DNA of 15,140 nt from assembly GCA_964392065.1 (NCBI GenBank), contig CAYMOG010000034.1, positions 1 to 15,140 on the forward strand, written 5' to 3'. The notes under the pieces were generated by a model. That model searched no databases, was not told where the DNA came from, and saw only the letters and a program-made list of their open reading frames with translations. The DNA comes from JASBZA01 sp964392065 (GTDB taxonomy: Bacteria > Bacillota > Clostridia > Saccharofermentanales > Fastidiosipilaceae). Positions 1 to 8,022 of this stretch are shown here, in pieces. Made by a program: the position numbers and the translations under genes. Within the stretch, counting starts at the first letter, position 1. Each line of letters starts with the position of its first letter.

Positions 1-16
1 TCTAACGTTTTACGTC

Positions 17-45
17 TTGACCATTGCTATGAAGAAGAGTAATCT
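17..45 (+). promoter_or_regulatory. Sigma-A type promoter of the T-box/trpXYZ transcript
   Basis: A -35 box TTGACC (17-22) and a -10 box TAATCT (40-45) are separated by exactly 17 bp, which predicts transcription starting near position 52. This places the start just upstream of the 5' side of T-box stem I (75-103), so the whole leader would be transcribed. Both boxes match consensus at most positions. The position relative to the leader makes this convincing, but no start site is proven. Confidence 0.65.
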
Positions 46-51
46 ACAAGA

Positions 52-329
52 CAAGTTTATCATTAAACCGTTGATCGAGAGTAGTAACGGACTTGCGTAT
101 TCCTCCCAGAGAGTCGTCGTTGGTGGAAGATGATAGGAATCTAAGTTGTGAATGGACTCGAGAGGGCTTAGCCGAGCATAGACTGTTAGGCGAGACGTAA
201 ATCCCGACGTTATGAGGGATGCCGTTTGATAGAACGGTAATGAGGGGTTAATCGAGTCGTAGGCTTAGATTGGCAAATTGGGTGGTACCGCAGGAGATCT
301 CTTGTCCCAGAGTGGATAGGAGTTTTTTT
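52..329 (+). promoter_or_regulatory. T-box riboswitch leader, predicted tRNA-Trp specific (UGG specifier)
   Basis: The leader senses uncharged tRNA and permits read-through into the transporter genes. Stem I: lower helix 75-79 with 157-161; a specifier loop with AGTA (80-83) opposite GAA (150-152); specifier TGG at 153-155 followed by A156; upper helix 91-94 with 143-146 and 99-103 with 136-140; and a distal AGAGAG bulge near 108-113. Further hairpins lie at 201-205/216-220 and 222-226/233-237. The T-box core GGGTGGTACCGC is at 280-291. The antiterminator is TGGG (279-282) with CCCA (306-309), plus a short upper helix 291-294/301-304. TGGT (283-286) is the tRNA acceptor-binding bulge. It competes with the terminator at 299-329. 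The GAA-NNN-A register gives Trp, and the downstream importer family agrees. U286 would pair with discriminator A73 or wobble with G73. Stem II is not resolved. Confidence 0.93.
299..329 (+). terminator. T-box regulated intrinsic terminator
   Basis: The arms 299-307 and 314-322 form a 9-bp stem with two G-U pairs and a 6-nt loop. Seven T residues (323-329) follow directly. The 5' arm shares residues 306-307 with the CCCA strand of the antiterminator, so the two structures exclude each other, as in other T-box leaders. Confidence 0.88.
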
Positions 330-395
330 ATGTCCAAAAATGGAGGGTAGCCGATAACATGCGAATTGAATGTATCATAACAATTAATAAATTAG

Positions 396-413
396 GCACG
401 AGAATTCTTGTGC
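396..413 (+). other. Hairpin in the leader between the T-box terminator and trpX
   Basis: GCACGAG-type arms at 396-402 and 407-413 form a 7-bp stem (one G-U pair) with an AATT loop. No T-run follows, so it is not an intrinsic terminator. It sits in an otherwise featureless 160-bp stretch (330-489) between the regulated terminator and the first gene. It might stabilise or guide processing of the read-through mRNA, or be chance. Confidence 0.35.
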
Positions 414-489
414 ATTCTCCTCTATTTACACGATGGTGACTTTTAAACTTACACATACGAAAAACACTATTTATATAAGGAGAAAGATT

Positions 490-1485
490 ATGAAATCAAT
501 TAAGAAAATATTGGCAGGCGTTCTAGCCGGAACCATGATGTTAGGAATGTCCGCTTGCCAGCAAGAGACTAAAACAGAGGATGAGCATATTAAAATTGGC
601 GTTATACAGTTTGCTGAACATGGTTCGCTTGATAATTGCTATACAGGGTTTCTCTTAGGGTTAGAAGAACAAGGCTACGAAGAGGGTAAGAATATCACGG
701 TTGATTATCAAGTAGCCCAGGCAGATATGGCCTTAAGTAATCAAATCGCTGCGAATTTTGTATCCAAAGGATATGATCTTATAGTTGGTATTGCTACGCC
801 CGCTGCACAAGCAGCCTATAACGAAGCACAAAAAGCGGGTATTCCTGTAATTTTCAATGCCGTAACGGATCCTATTGCTGCGGGCTTACAAAATGAAGAT
901 GGTAGTAATAAAGAAGGCATTACAGGTACTTCTGATGTTTTACCTGTAAGAAATCAGTTAGCCCTTATCCGTGCGTTTCAACCTGAGGCAAAACGTATTG
1001 GAATCCTATACACCTTAGCAGAGAGCAATTCTGTAGCTTCCATCGAAAAATACCAAGCACTCGCCCCAGAGTTTGGTTTCGAAATAATCACCCAGAGCAT
1101 TAGTGAATCCCAAGATGTTCCTCAAGCTGCCCAGTCACTTGTAAGTAAAGTAGATGCCGTTAGCAATTTAACGGATAATACCGTGGTACAAAACTTACCT
1201 GTCGTATTGCAACGTACCAATCAAGCCTCTATCCCTTACTATGGATCAGAAGAAGAACAAATAGCTCTCGGTTTGGTCGCTGCAGAAGGTATAGACTATA
1301 TTGCTCTAGGCAAAACAACAGGACAAATGGCTACAGAAATATTCTCTGGTAAAAAAGCTGAAGAACTTCCAGTAGTGATAGCCGAGGATTCCACGCCTTT
1401 CTATAATTCCGAAGCGCTAGAGAATCTTGAATTAACATTACCTGAACAGTATGCACATGCCAAAGATATGGCTAATAAGGAATAG
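490..1485 (+). CDS. trpX: Tryptophan-type ABC importer, substrate-binding lipoprotein
   Basis: Extracytoplasmic substrate-binding subunit of an ABC importer (COG2984/TrpX family), which would capture tryptophan and pass it to the permease encoded next. The 331-residue protein starts MKSIKK, then a hydrophobic stretch and a lipobox ending at Cys23 (GMSAC), so it should be lipid-anchored at the membrane surface. The rest has the two-lobe periplasmic-binding look of the family, with segments such as GTSDVLPVRNQLALI. The reading frame is open upstream to an ATG at 433, but I chose 490. AAGGAGA lies at 477-483 just before it, and only this start puts the basic signal peptide at the N terminus. It is the first gene of a three-gene operon behind a Trp-type T-box. 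The family assignment is firm; tryptophan as ligand is inferred from the specifier codon. Confidence 0.88.
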   Translation: MKSIKKILAGVLAGTMMLGMSACQQETKTEDEHIKIGVIQFAEHGSLDNCYTGFLLGLEEQGYEEGKNITVDYQVAQADMALSNQIAANFVSKGYDLIVGIATPAAQAAYNEAQKAGIPVIFNAVTDPIAAGLQNEDGSNKEGITGTSDVLPVRNQLALIRAFQPEAKRIGILYTLAESNSVASIEKYQALAPEFGFEIITQSISESQDVPQAAQSLVSKVDAVSNLTDNTVVQNLPVVLQRTNQASIPYYGSEEEQIALGLVAAEGIDYIALGKTTGQMATEIFSGKKAEELPVVIAEDSTPFYNSEALENLELTLPEQYAHAKDMANKE

Positions 1486-1490
1486 AAATC

Positions 1491-2417
1491 ATGGAATTTT
1501 TCCTCGCTATCATTCTAGACATTTTCGAACAAGGCCTTATTTATGGAATTATGGCACTAGGTGTTTACATGAGTTATAAAATACTTAGTTTTCCTGATAT
1601 TTCCGTGGACGGTACGCTCCCTCTGGGAGCGGCCACATCCGCGGCTCTAATTGTCTCGGGCGTTAATCCATGGATAAGTTTGCTCCTTGCCTTCGGGGCA
1701 GGGATCCTAGCAGGTATTCTAACAGGCGTCTTCCATGTGGTGTTCTCCATCAATAAACTCTTCTCTGGCATCCTAGTAATGACGATTTTCTATTCAATTA
1801 ATATGCAAATTGCAGGGACGTCAAATCTTCATCTCTTCGGTCAGAACACGATTTTCACAACAGGGTTGGCTACGATCTTCCCAAGCTTTCATCCGATGCT
1901 AGGACTAGGTGTTCTAGGCATTGCATTATTGCTCATAGTCCTCGTCAAACTCTGCTTGGATTATTTCTTAATAACTAAGAAGGGGCTATTACTAAGAGCT
2001 ATAGGAAGCAATCCACAGATAGTTAGTGCCATGGGTGTGCATCCTGGAGGACTCATGATTCTAGGTTTAGCCCTATCGAACGGTTTAGTTGCATTATCAG
2101 GTGCGGTCTTAGCCCAACAGACCTCGGTATTTAATATCAGCATGGGTACAGGGACCATGACGATGGGCTTAGCCTCCGTAATCATCGGCTCTGTTGTATT
2201 CGCTCGGGCACTACCAATCAAGGAAACTACAGCCGTTATACTCGGAGCGATACTTTATAAGGCCCTTGTCTCAATCGCTATCAATCTAGGTGCACCTCCT
2301 GAAATGCTCAATTTCGTTCGTGGTATTCTCTTCTTCGCTATCTTGTTGGGCGATAAGGTTTTCCGTAAACAAATTAGAACACAAGTAGAAAGGCCCCATT
2401 ATGTTGCACATAAATAA
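1491..2417 (+). CDS. trpY: Tryptophan-type ABC importer, permease subunit
   Basis: Integral membrane channel subunit (COG4120 family, partner of COG2984 and COG1101 proteins). The 308 residues are almost all hydrophobic segments, about eight to ten membrane helices. The family's early motif is visible around residues 22-45 (YMSYKILSFPDISVDG, then PLGAA). A conserved Gly/Ser/Ala-rich core follows (ALSNGLVALSGAVLAQQ), with a basic C-terminal tail. It begins 5 nt after the trpX stop, with an AAGGA at 1477-1481 inside the end of trpX. Its own 3' end overlaps trpZ by 17 nt, so the three genes are surely co-transcribed and probably translationally coupled. Control should be by the upstream T-box. 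Function as transporter permease is clear; substrate is inferred as for the binding protein. Confidence 0.88.
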   Translation: MEFFLAIILDIFEQGLIYGIMALGVYMSYKILSFPDISVDGTLPLGAATSAALIVSGVNPWISLLLAFGAGILAGILTGVFHVVFSINKLFSGILVMTIFYSINMQIAGTSNLHLFGQNTIFTTGLATIFPSFHPMLGLGVLGIALLLIVLVKLCLDYFLITKKGLLLRAIGSNPQIVSAMGVHPGGLMILGLALSNGLVALSGAVLAQQTSVFNISMGTGTMTMGLASVIIGSVVFARALPIKETTAVILGAILYKALVSIAINLGAPPEMLNFVRGILFFAILLGDKVFRKQIRTQVERPHYVAHK

Positions 2418-3180
2418 TATACACAAGCGTTTTTTCAAGGGCACTCCCGATGAAACCATTTTGTTTGAAAACTTAGACCTTAGAATCCCTCAAGGTCAAT
2501 TTGTTTCGATCATCGGCTCCAATGGGTCTGGTAAAACCACCTTACTAAATCTCATCTGTGGCACTTTGGCCATGGATGGTGGAGAGATTCTCTTGAATGA
2601 TCAACCTATTTCTACACTTAAAGAATACCAACGTAGCCGTTTCATCGGCCGCGTATTTCAAGACCCTGCTCTAGGAACTGCAGGCAATCTAACCGTTCTA
2701 GAAAATCTTAGTATCGCTAATAACAAGGGGAAACCCTATGGCTTAACACCAGGCATTAATAACAAGGATATCCCCTACTTCCAGTCCTTACTAGCTCCCC
2801 TAGGCATGGGCCTAGAACAACGTCTACATCAAACCTGCGATACCCTCTCCGGTGGCCAAAGACAGGCGTTAGCGCTTCTCATGTCCACTATGATTAACCC
2901 TGAGCTCCTTATCCTCGATGAGCATACCGCCGCTCTAGATCCTCGCTCAGCCCAAACAATCATGGAACTTACAAAGAAATTAGTAGAAGAGAAACATTTC
3001 ACTGTAATTATGGTGAGTCATAATTTACGTTTTGCACTCGATTATGGAGATCGTCTCTTAATGATGCATGAAGGTCAAGTAATTCTGGATGCTGAAGGAC
3101 AAGACAAAAGCGACCTCGTACTCGATGATGTACTCGATCGCTTCTATGCCATATCTATAGAAGTTGGAAATGGGATATAA
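2401..3180 (+). CDS. trpZ: Tryptophan-type ABC importer, ATP-binding subunit
   Basis: Cytoplasmic ATPase that powers the importer. The 259-residue protein carries Walker A GSNGSGKTT (39-47), Q-loop Gln87, ABC signature LSGGQ (149-153), Walker B LLILDE (169-174) with the catalytic Glu, a D-loop reading HTAALD (175-180) and switch His207, so the site is complete. The HTAALD D-loop, rather than the more common ATSALD type, is typical as I recall of the COG1101 family that pairs with COG2984/COG4120 proteins. The start ATG overlaps the last 17 nt of trpY and has GAAAGG at 2388-2393. It is the last gene of the operon. Its stop lies only 3 bp from the stop of the convergent exporter gene, and no intrinsic terminator is visible in between. 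Confidence 0.9.
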   Translation: MLHINNIHKRFFKGTPDETILFENLDLRIPQGQFVSIIGSNGSGKTTLLNLICGTLAMDGGEILLNDQPISTLKEYQRSRFIGRVFQDPALGTAGNLTVLENLSIANNKGKPYGLTPGINNKDIPYFQSLLAPLGMGLEQRLHQTCDTLSGGQRQALALLMSTMINPELLILDEHTAALDPRSAQTIMELTKKLVEEKHFTVIMVSHNLRFALDYGDRLLMMHEGQVILDAEGQDKSDLVLDDVLDRFYAISIEVGNGI

Positions 3181-3183
3181 TCT

Positions 3184-5010
3184 TTAGTTCTCTTGATACT
3201 GTAATTGATACAAGACTTTAAACAATCCATCTTGTGCCAACAGCTCTTCCTTGTTCCCTTGCTCAGCAACCTCACCGTGATGCATAACAATGATACGATC
3301 CGCATCCGCTATCGTTGAAATTCTGTGGGCCACCGCAATCATGCTTCGGTTCTTGGCCATATTATTAATGGCATCTTGAATTAGCCCTTCGGTTTCCGTA
3401 TCGATATTCGCAGTAGCTTCGTCCAAGATAAGCAGTGATGGCTTGGCAGCTACCGTTCTAGCAAAAGACAAAAGCTGCCTCTGACCAGAGGATAGAGTGG
3501 AGCCTCGTTCCGTTATGACTTCGTCGAAGCCTCGAGGTAGGCTATGAATGAAACCTTCTGCATTGACAAGTTTCGCTGCCCATCTTGCGTCCTCATCACG
3601 AACTTCGTCACGCTTTAAACTTATGTTATCCATGATGGATCCTGAATACAAAAAGATATTTTGCTGTACAACGCCAATTGCTTTTCGTAGCTCCTCTACT
3701 TTGTAATCTCTGATATTTATACCGTCGATGAGAATTTCTCCACGGTCTATATCATAGAATCTGCAGAGCAAGTGCATAATAGTGGACTTACCTGCTCCTG
3801 TCGCTCCAACGAAGGCAACAAATTCACCCGCTTTCACCTCGAAGGAAACATCTTTTAGAATCCATTCATCTTTATTATAGGCAAACCAGACATTTTTGAA
3901 TTCAATATGACCTTCTAGCCCATTCTCAGGTACACTTATCGCGCCACCCATTTGCTCTTCTTGTACATCCATTAAATGGAAAATGCGTTGCGTAGAAGTC
4001 ATTGCAGATTGGACAATATTATACGTCTCTGCCAATTGCAAAATCGGCTGGAAAAAGCGATGAATGTAATCAACAAAAGCATAGAGAATGCCATAAGTGA
4101 TGACTCCAGAGATGAAGCTACTTCCTCCGAACCAGAGCAAGGCCGCTACACCTAACGATTGCAGTATTTCTATGGAAGGCCTATAAATTGCATAATAGAG
4201 TATTTCCTTGCGACTATAATCATAATACTCTTCATTCGTTTCATCGAACTCGCCTTTTATTTGTTTCTGGCGATTGAAAACCTGAATGGTACGCATACCC
4301 GAAATATTCTCAGATAATTTCGTATTAATGATGGACAAAACTCTACGTTGGTTGGCGTAAACCTTACGAATAACTCGGCGAAATACAAAGGATATTACGA
4401 GGATAAAGGGCAATAACAACATCATCCAATTAGACATCTGCACATCTAAACTGTACATAATAATTATAATTCCCAGGAGCGAGAACGTATTACGCAACAC
4501 ACTGGATAAAACAGAGGTAAACATCTCATTAAGTGTTTCCGTGTCATTAGTAATTCGGGTGACCAAACTTCCTAGAGGATAATGATCGAAAAAAGCTTGA
4601 GGTAATTTAAGAACGTGGTTATAGAGATCTTGTCTGATCTTCAGTAGAATTTTTTGCCCCGTATCTTGGAGCAAAATCACTTGCAAATAAGTTGCCACGA
4701 AGGCTAGAGCGACCGTACCGAGATATAAGAAAGACCAGCGCCACGCATCAGACACGGCAGTTTCTTTCGCAACAGCGGGTAAATTCGGGTCAACAAGTAT
4801 AGGAACCTGATTATCAATGACGATCTGGACAATTCGAGGCTGAAATAAAGTAGCCAGCGTCCCAAGTCCGATTAAGAGAAAAATGAGTATAAACCGCCCA
4901 GTGTATGGGATGGCATAACGATATAAACGTCTCGCCGTACCCTTTGTAAATTTCAAGTTTTTCTCTTCATCTTTTATATTATTAAAATAAATTTTTTCAT
5001 TGGTTTCCAT
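3184..5010 (-). CDS. ABC exporter half-transporter, consensus-ATPase subunit (BmrD/LmrD-like)
   Basis: Type IV ABC exporter half-molecule of 608 residues: an N-terminal membrane domain (about residues 35-335, six helices) followed by an ATPase domain. The ATPase shows Walker A GATGAGKST (402-410), Q-loop Gln450, Walker B LLILD (526-530) with catalytic Glu531 and switch His562. Its signature is altered to LSSGQ (506-510). It pairs logically with the upstream 584-residue half-transporter, whose signature is intact but whose catalytic residues are not. Together they resemble heterodimeric multidrug exporters such as BmrCD, LmrCD and TM287/288. It starts 2 nt after the partner's stop with GAGGTG in the partner's last codons, so the two are co-translated. 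Cargo is unknown; drugs, lipids or peptides are all possible. Confidence 0.92.
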   Translation of the reverse strand: METNEKIYFNNIKDEEKNLKFTKGTARRLYRYAIPYTGRFILIFLLIGLGTLATLFQPRIVQIVIDNQVPILVDPNLPAVAKETAVSDAWRWSFLYLGTVALAFVATYLQVILLQDTGQKILLKIRQDLYNHVLKLPQAFFDHYPLGSLVTRITNDTETLNEMFTSVLSSVLRNTFSLLGIIIIMYSLDVQMSNWMMLLLPFILVISFVFRRVIRKVYANQRRVLSIINTKLSENISGMRTIQVFNRQKQIKGEFDETNEEYYDYSRKEILYYAIYRPSIEILQSLGVAALLWFGGSSFISGVITYGILYAFVDYIHRFFQPILQLAETYNIVQSAMTSTQRIFHLMDVQEEQMGGAISVPENGLEGHIEFKNVWFAYNKDEWILKDVSFEVKAGEFVAFVGATGAGKSTIMHLLCRFYDIDRGEILIDGINIRDYKVEELRKAIGVVQQNIFLYSGSIMDNISLKRDEVRDEDARWAAKLVNAEGFIHSLPRGFDEVITERGSTLSSGQRQLLSFARTVAAKPSLLILDEATANIDTETEGLIQDAINNMAKNRSMIAVAHRISTIADADRIIVMHHGEVAEQGNKEELLAQDGLFKVLYQLQYQEN

Positions 5011-5012
5011 GG

Positions 5013-6767
5013 CTACACCTCGGTCTCATCTAGTTCTAATTCTAGTAGCTGTCTCTCATATAAGTTTTTATAAAAACCGTCTTGATCTGCCATTAAGCTA
5101 GAATGATTGCCTCTCTGAGAAATCTTCCCTTCATGGAGAACGAGTATTTCGTCTGCTTCTTTTACCGTGGAAACTCTTTGGCTAACGATAATAAGACTGC
5201 GTTTAAATTGATCAAGTTGTTCAATAATACGTTTCTCTGTATTGGTATCCACTGCAGATAAGGAGTCGTCAAGTATTAATACTTCCGCTTCTTGGTAATA
5301 CGCTCTTGCGATGGAAACTCTTTGCTTCTGTCCACCGGACAAAGTGACGCCTCTTTCACCAACCCATGTTTGGTATCCTTCGGGCATAGCTTCAATATCC
5401 CCATGGACTTGAGAGAATTGTGCTGCTTCTTCTACTCGAGCTTTATCATAATTAGCATTTGCACTAAAAGCGATATTCCCTGCAATGGTTCTAGAGAATA
5501 GGAAGCTTTCCTGCTCTACGTACGCCATGCGGCTATAGATTTCATCGAAGGATAAATCTTTTATATTTACGCCATTTAAGAGAATCTCACCTTTACTTAC
5601 ATCATATCTTCGCAAGAGAAGATTTAAAATTGTGGTTTTACCACTACCTGTTCGACCGAGTATAGCTACTGTTTTATGGGCGGGTACTTGGAAACTTACG
5701 CCCTCTAGAACCCAGGGCAAATCTTCTCCATACCGAAACCATACATCACGAAATGTGATGGTGGTATAGGTATCTTCTGGTGTAACCGTATGTTGGGGTT
5801 CGGTTACCTTGGCTTTTGCCGATAAAACTTCATTTATTCGGCTCATGGCTGCAATACCACGTTGGAAGTTACTAACGACCATACCCATAGCAATGAGGGG
5901 CCATATCATCATATTAATATATGTAGATACCGCAATGAAATCTCCTAGTGACATACGTCCCATAACCATCTCATTGATACTATATAAAATAAAAATTACA
6001 AAAGCTATACCAGAAATTAGTCCAATCATAGGATCGAAGATAGCCGAGATTTTGACCAAGGCCATATTGTCTTTACGATACTTCTCATTTACTTGGTTAA
6101 AAGAATGGAAACGATTCTCTTCTATTACGAAAGCCTTGATGCTTCCAATTCCTGAAATATTCTCTTGCACTTCAATCGTCATGTCCGAAAACGTATCCTG
6201 GACGTCACGACTTCTTTTCTGTAAGGGTTTAGCCATGAGATACACGAGTATTCCTAGAAATGGCAGAGCCAACAAACCCATAAGCGCGGTCTTAAGACCA
6301 ACCGTATAGATCATCAGAAATACCGTGAGAAATGACATGAAAATCGAATCGAAAACCATGAGAATTCCACCACCCATGGTATTTCGAACCATTAATACGT
6401 CATTACTAACATTTGCCATGAGATCACCGGTACGGTGCTTGGTAAAAAACTGGTCATCTAAGGATAAATATTTTCCAAATAACAAGTCTCTTAACCAATA
6501 TTCAAGTTTTCTTGCCGTGCCGAAAATGTTCATGCGCCATCCGAAGCGCCCAACCGCAACCGCTATACCTAAACCTAGCGTAACAGCTGCTGCCCAGAGC
6601 GCCCGTGCATGGGTTAACTCTCCTACTTGGGCCCAATCTGCGAAGCGCTTGAAGACTTGCGGTGTTAACAAACTTGCAATATCAACCCAAATCAAGGATA
6701 AGATTCCAAATATATATTTCCATAAATGTGCTCTAAGGAAGGGAAGTATTGTACGAAAACTTTTCAT
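5013..6767 (-). CDS. ABC exporter half-transporter, degenerate-site subunit (BmrC/LmrC-like)
   Basis: First gene of the exporter pair, 584 residues: membrane domain (about 15-300, six helices) and C-terminal ATPase domain. Walker A GRTGSGKTT (371-379), Q-loop Gln419 and a normal signature LSGGQ (476-480) are present. Walker B LILD (497-500) is followed by Asp501 in place of the catalytic Glu, and Gln530 replaces the switch His. This is the known pattern of the subunit carrying the degenerate ATP site. The consensus site is formed by its LSGGQ and the partner's Walker motifs. The ATG at 6767 has AGGAGA upstream. A 108-bp gap separates it from mnmA; it holds a TATAAT that could be a private promoter. 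Substrate cannot be read from the sequence. Confidence 0.92.
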   Translation of the reverse strand: MKSFRTILPFLRAHLWKYIFGILSLIWVDIASLLTPQVFKRFADWAQVGELTHARALWAAAVTLGLGIAVAVGRFGWRMNIFGTARKLEYWLRDLLFGKYLSLDDQFFTKHRTGDLMANVSNDVLMVRNTMGGGILMVFDSIFMSFLTVFLMIYTVGLKTALMGLLALPFLGILVYLMAKPLQKRSRDVQDTFSDMTIEVQENISGIGSIKAFVIEENRFHSFNQVNEKYRKDNMALVKISAIFDPMIGLISGIAFVIFILYSINEMVMGRMSLGDFIAVSTYINMMIWPLIAMGMVVSNFQRGIAAMSRINEVLSAKAKVTEPQHTVTPEDTYTTITFRDVWFRYGEDLPWVLEGVSFQVPAHKTVAILGRTGSGKTTILNLLLRRYDVSKGEILLNGVNIKDLSFDEIYSRMAYVEQESFLFSRTIAGNIAFSANANYDKARVEEAAQFSQVHGDIEAMPEGYQTWVGERGVTLSGGQKQRVSIARAYYQEAEVLILDDSLSAVDTNTEKRIIEQLDQFKRSLIIVSQRVSTVKEADEILVLHEGKISQRGNHSSLMADQDGFYKNLYERQLLELELDETEV

Positions 6768-6801
6768 GCTGCTCTCCTATTATTCCAAAACCATGTGTCA
6801 T

Positions 6802-6830
6802 ATTATAACCGTAATTGTTCTTGAAGAAAT
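6802..6830 (-). promoter_or_regulatory. Possible promoter of the ABC exporter pair
   Basis: A perfect TATAAT -10 box reads leftwards (6807 to 6802), about 35 nt upstream of the exporter start codon. The -35 region near 6825-6830 is poor. The 108-bp gap (6768-6875) has no clear intrinsic terminator after mnmA, so read-through from the upstream operon is equally possible. A second TATAAT reads leftwards at 6866-6861, also without a good -35. Confidence 0.35.
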
Positions 6831-6875
6831 GCGTTTTTTACTGAAATCTAAAACAGCCAGATTATATACGCGTCT

Positions 6876-8018
6876 CTAAACATATTGTCGGGCATTATTA
6901 TCCATGAAAGCTTGATCGATGACCGCTCCTCCCAGACACTCATCACCTTGATAAAATACGATGGATTGTCCCGGTGTAACGGCTCGGGCAGGTTCTGGGA
7001 AATGCACTTCTACGTGCTGCTTATCGATTATTCTAAGCTCACATGGAATATCTTGCTGACGATAACGAATTTTACACGTACATATAAAGGTTTTTTGTTC
7101 ATAGAGTTCAGGTGAAACGAAATGCAAGTCCGATGCTAGGAGACGATCCGAAAATAAATTAGGATGGTCAAACCCTTGCCCTACATAGAGAATGTTCTTG
7201 CTACCATCCTTCCCTATTACAAACCAGGGGTCCGTACTCTCTTTTGTCCCTCCAATACCTAGGCCGTGTCTTTGGCCAATCGTATAATACATCAAGCCCT
7301 GATGTACGCCCATTTCTGTACCCTCTAGAGTGAGCATTTTCCCAGGTTTTGCAGGTAAATATTCAGATAAGAATGCATTGAAATCTCTCTCTCCTATGAA
7401 GCAAATACCTGTAGAGTCCTTCTTATTAGCCGTAGCTAAATCCAGCTCTCTGGCCATAGCTCTTACTTCAGATTTCTTCATATCACCAATAGGAAATACA
7501 ATTTTTGCCAACTGTTCCTGACTTAATTGATTAAGAAAATACGTCTGATCCTTATTCTCATCGATTCCTCTTAAGAGCTTCGTTCCATCATCGGTTCGTT
7601 CAACTCGAGCATAATGGCCAGTTGCCACATAATCTGCACCTATACCCATGGCATAATCCAAGAAAGCACGAAATTTAATTTCCTTATTACACATGACATC
7701 CGGATTAGGTGTACGGTTACGCTTATACTCCTCGAGAAAATAAGAAAACACTCTCTCCTTGTACTCCTCCTCGAAATTAATGGAGAAATAAGGAATCCCC
7801 AGCTGTTCAGCAACAAGTGCAACATCCTTATAATCTTCATCCGCAGTACAGTGGCCCATCGCATCGGTATCATCCCAGTTCTTCATAAATATTCCGATGA
7901 GATTGTAACCTTGCTCCTTCAATCGGGCCAAAGCAACGGAAGAATCAACCCCACCACTCATCCCTACAACAATAGTAGAACCCTCGGGTGCTCTTGTATT
8001 TATAATTTCCTTGTCCAT
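6876..8018 (-). CDS. mnmA: tRNA-specific 2-thiouridylase MnmA
   Basis: Cytoplasmic enzyme that activates U34 of tRNA Lys, Glu and Gln with ATP and replaces its C2 oxygen with sulfur received from a persulfide carrier. The 380-residue protein has the PP-loop SGGVDSS (21-27), the first catalytic Cys110 in the motif TPNPDVMCN, and the second Cys206 in STGICFIGER. All are intact, and the length is typical. The N terminus is about 14 residues longer than the commonest MnmA start. The ATG at 8018 is still favoured, because AAGAGGA lies 7 nt upstream within the last codons of the preceding gene. That gene, a cysteine desulfurase, ends only 4 nt earlier, matching the yrvO-mnmA pair of B. subtilis in which the desulfurase feeds MnmA. 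The two are certainly one transcript. Confidence 0.97.
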   Translation of the reverse strand: MDKEIINTRAPEGSTIVVGMSGGVDSSVALARLKEQGYNLIGIFMKNWDDTDAMGHCTADEDYKDVALVAEQLGIPYFSINFEEEYKERVFSYFLEEYKRNRTPNPDVMCNKEIKFRAFLDYAMGIGADYVATGHYARVERTDDGTKLLRGIDENKDQTYFLNQLSQEQLAKIVFPIGDMKKSEVRAMARELDLATANKKDSTGICFIGERDFNAFLSEYLPAKPGKMLTLEGTEMGVHQGLMYYTIGQRHGLGIGGTKESTDPWFVIGKDGSKNILYVGQGFDHPNLFSDRLLASDLHFVSPELYEQKTFICTCKIRYRQQDIPCELRIIDKQHVEVHFPEPARAVTPGQSIVFYQGDECLGGAVIDQAFMDNNARQYV

Positions 8019-8022
8019 CGTG

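Noticed and set aside
449..477. TTACAC-N17-TATATA, a possible second promoter for trpX
   Set aside because: The predicted start would fall near 484, downstream of the ribosome binding site and only about 6 nt before ATG 490, so the mRNA would lack its ribosome site.
433..489. Upstream ATG extending the trpX frame by 19 codons
   Set aside because: It would place a polar, basic stretch before the signal peptide. The AAGGAGA at 477-483 and the lipoprotein signal both point to ATG 490.
5809..6309. 166-codon + strand open frame opposite the exporter gene
   Set aside because: It lies fully antisense to a conserved ABC gene, has no ribosome site, and its translation shows no recognisable domain. 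It is a shadow of the real gene.
6831..6880. Possible terminator between mnmA and the exporter genes
   Set aside because: There is a run of T on the + strand and scattered short complementarity, but no stable stem with a T-run in the - strand direction.
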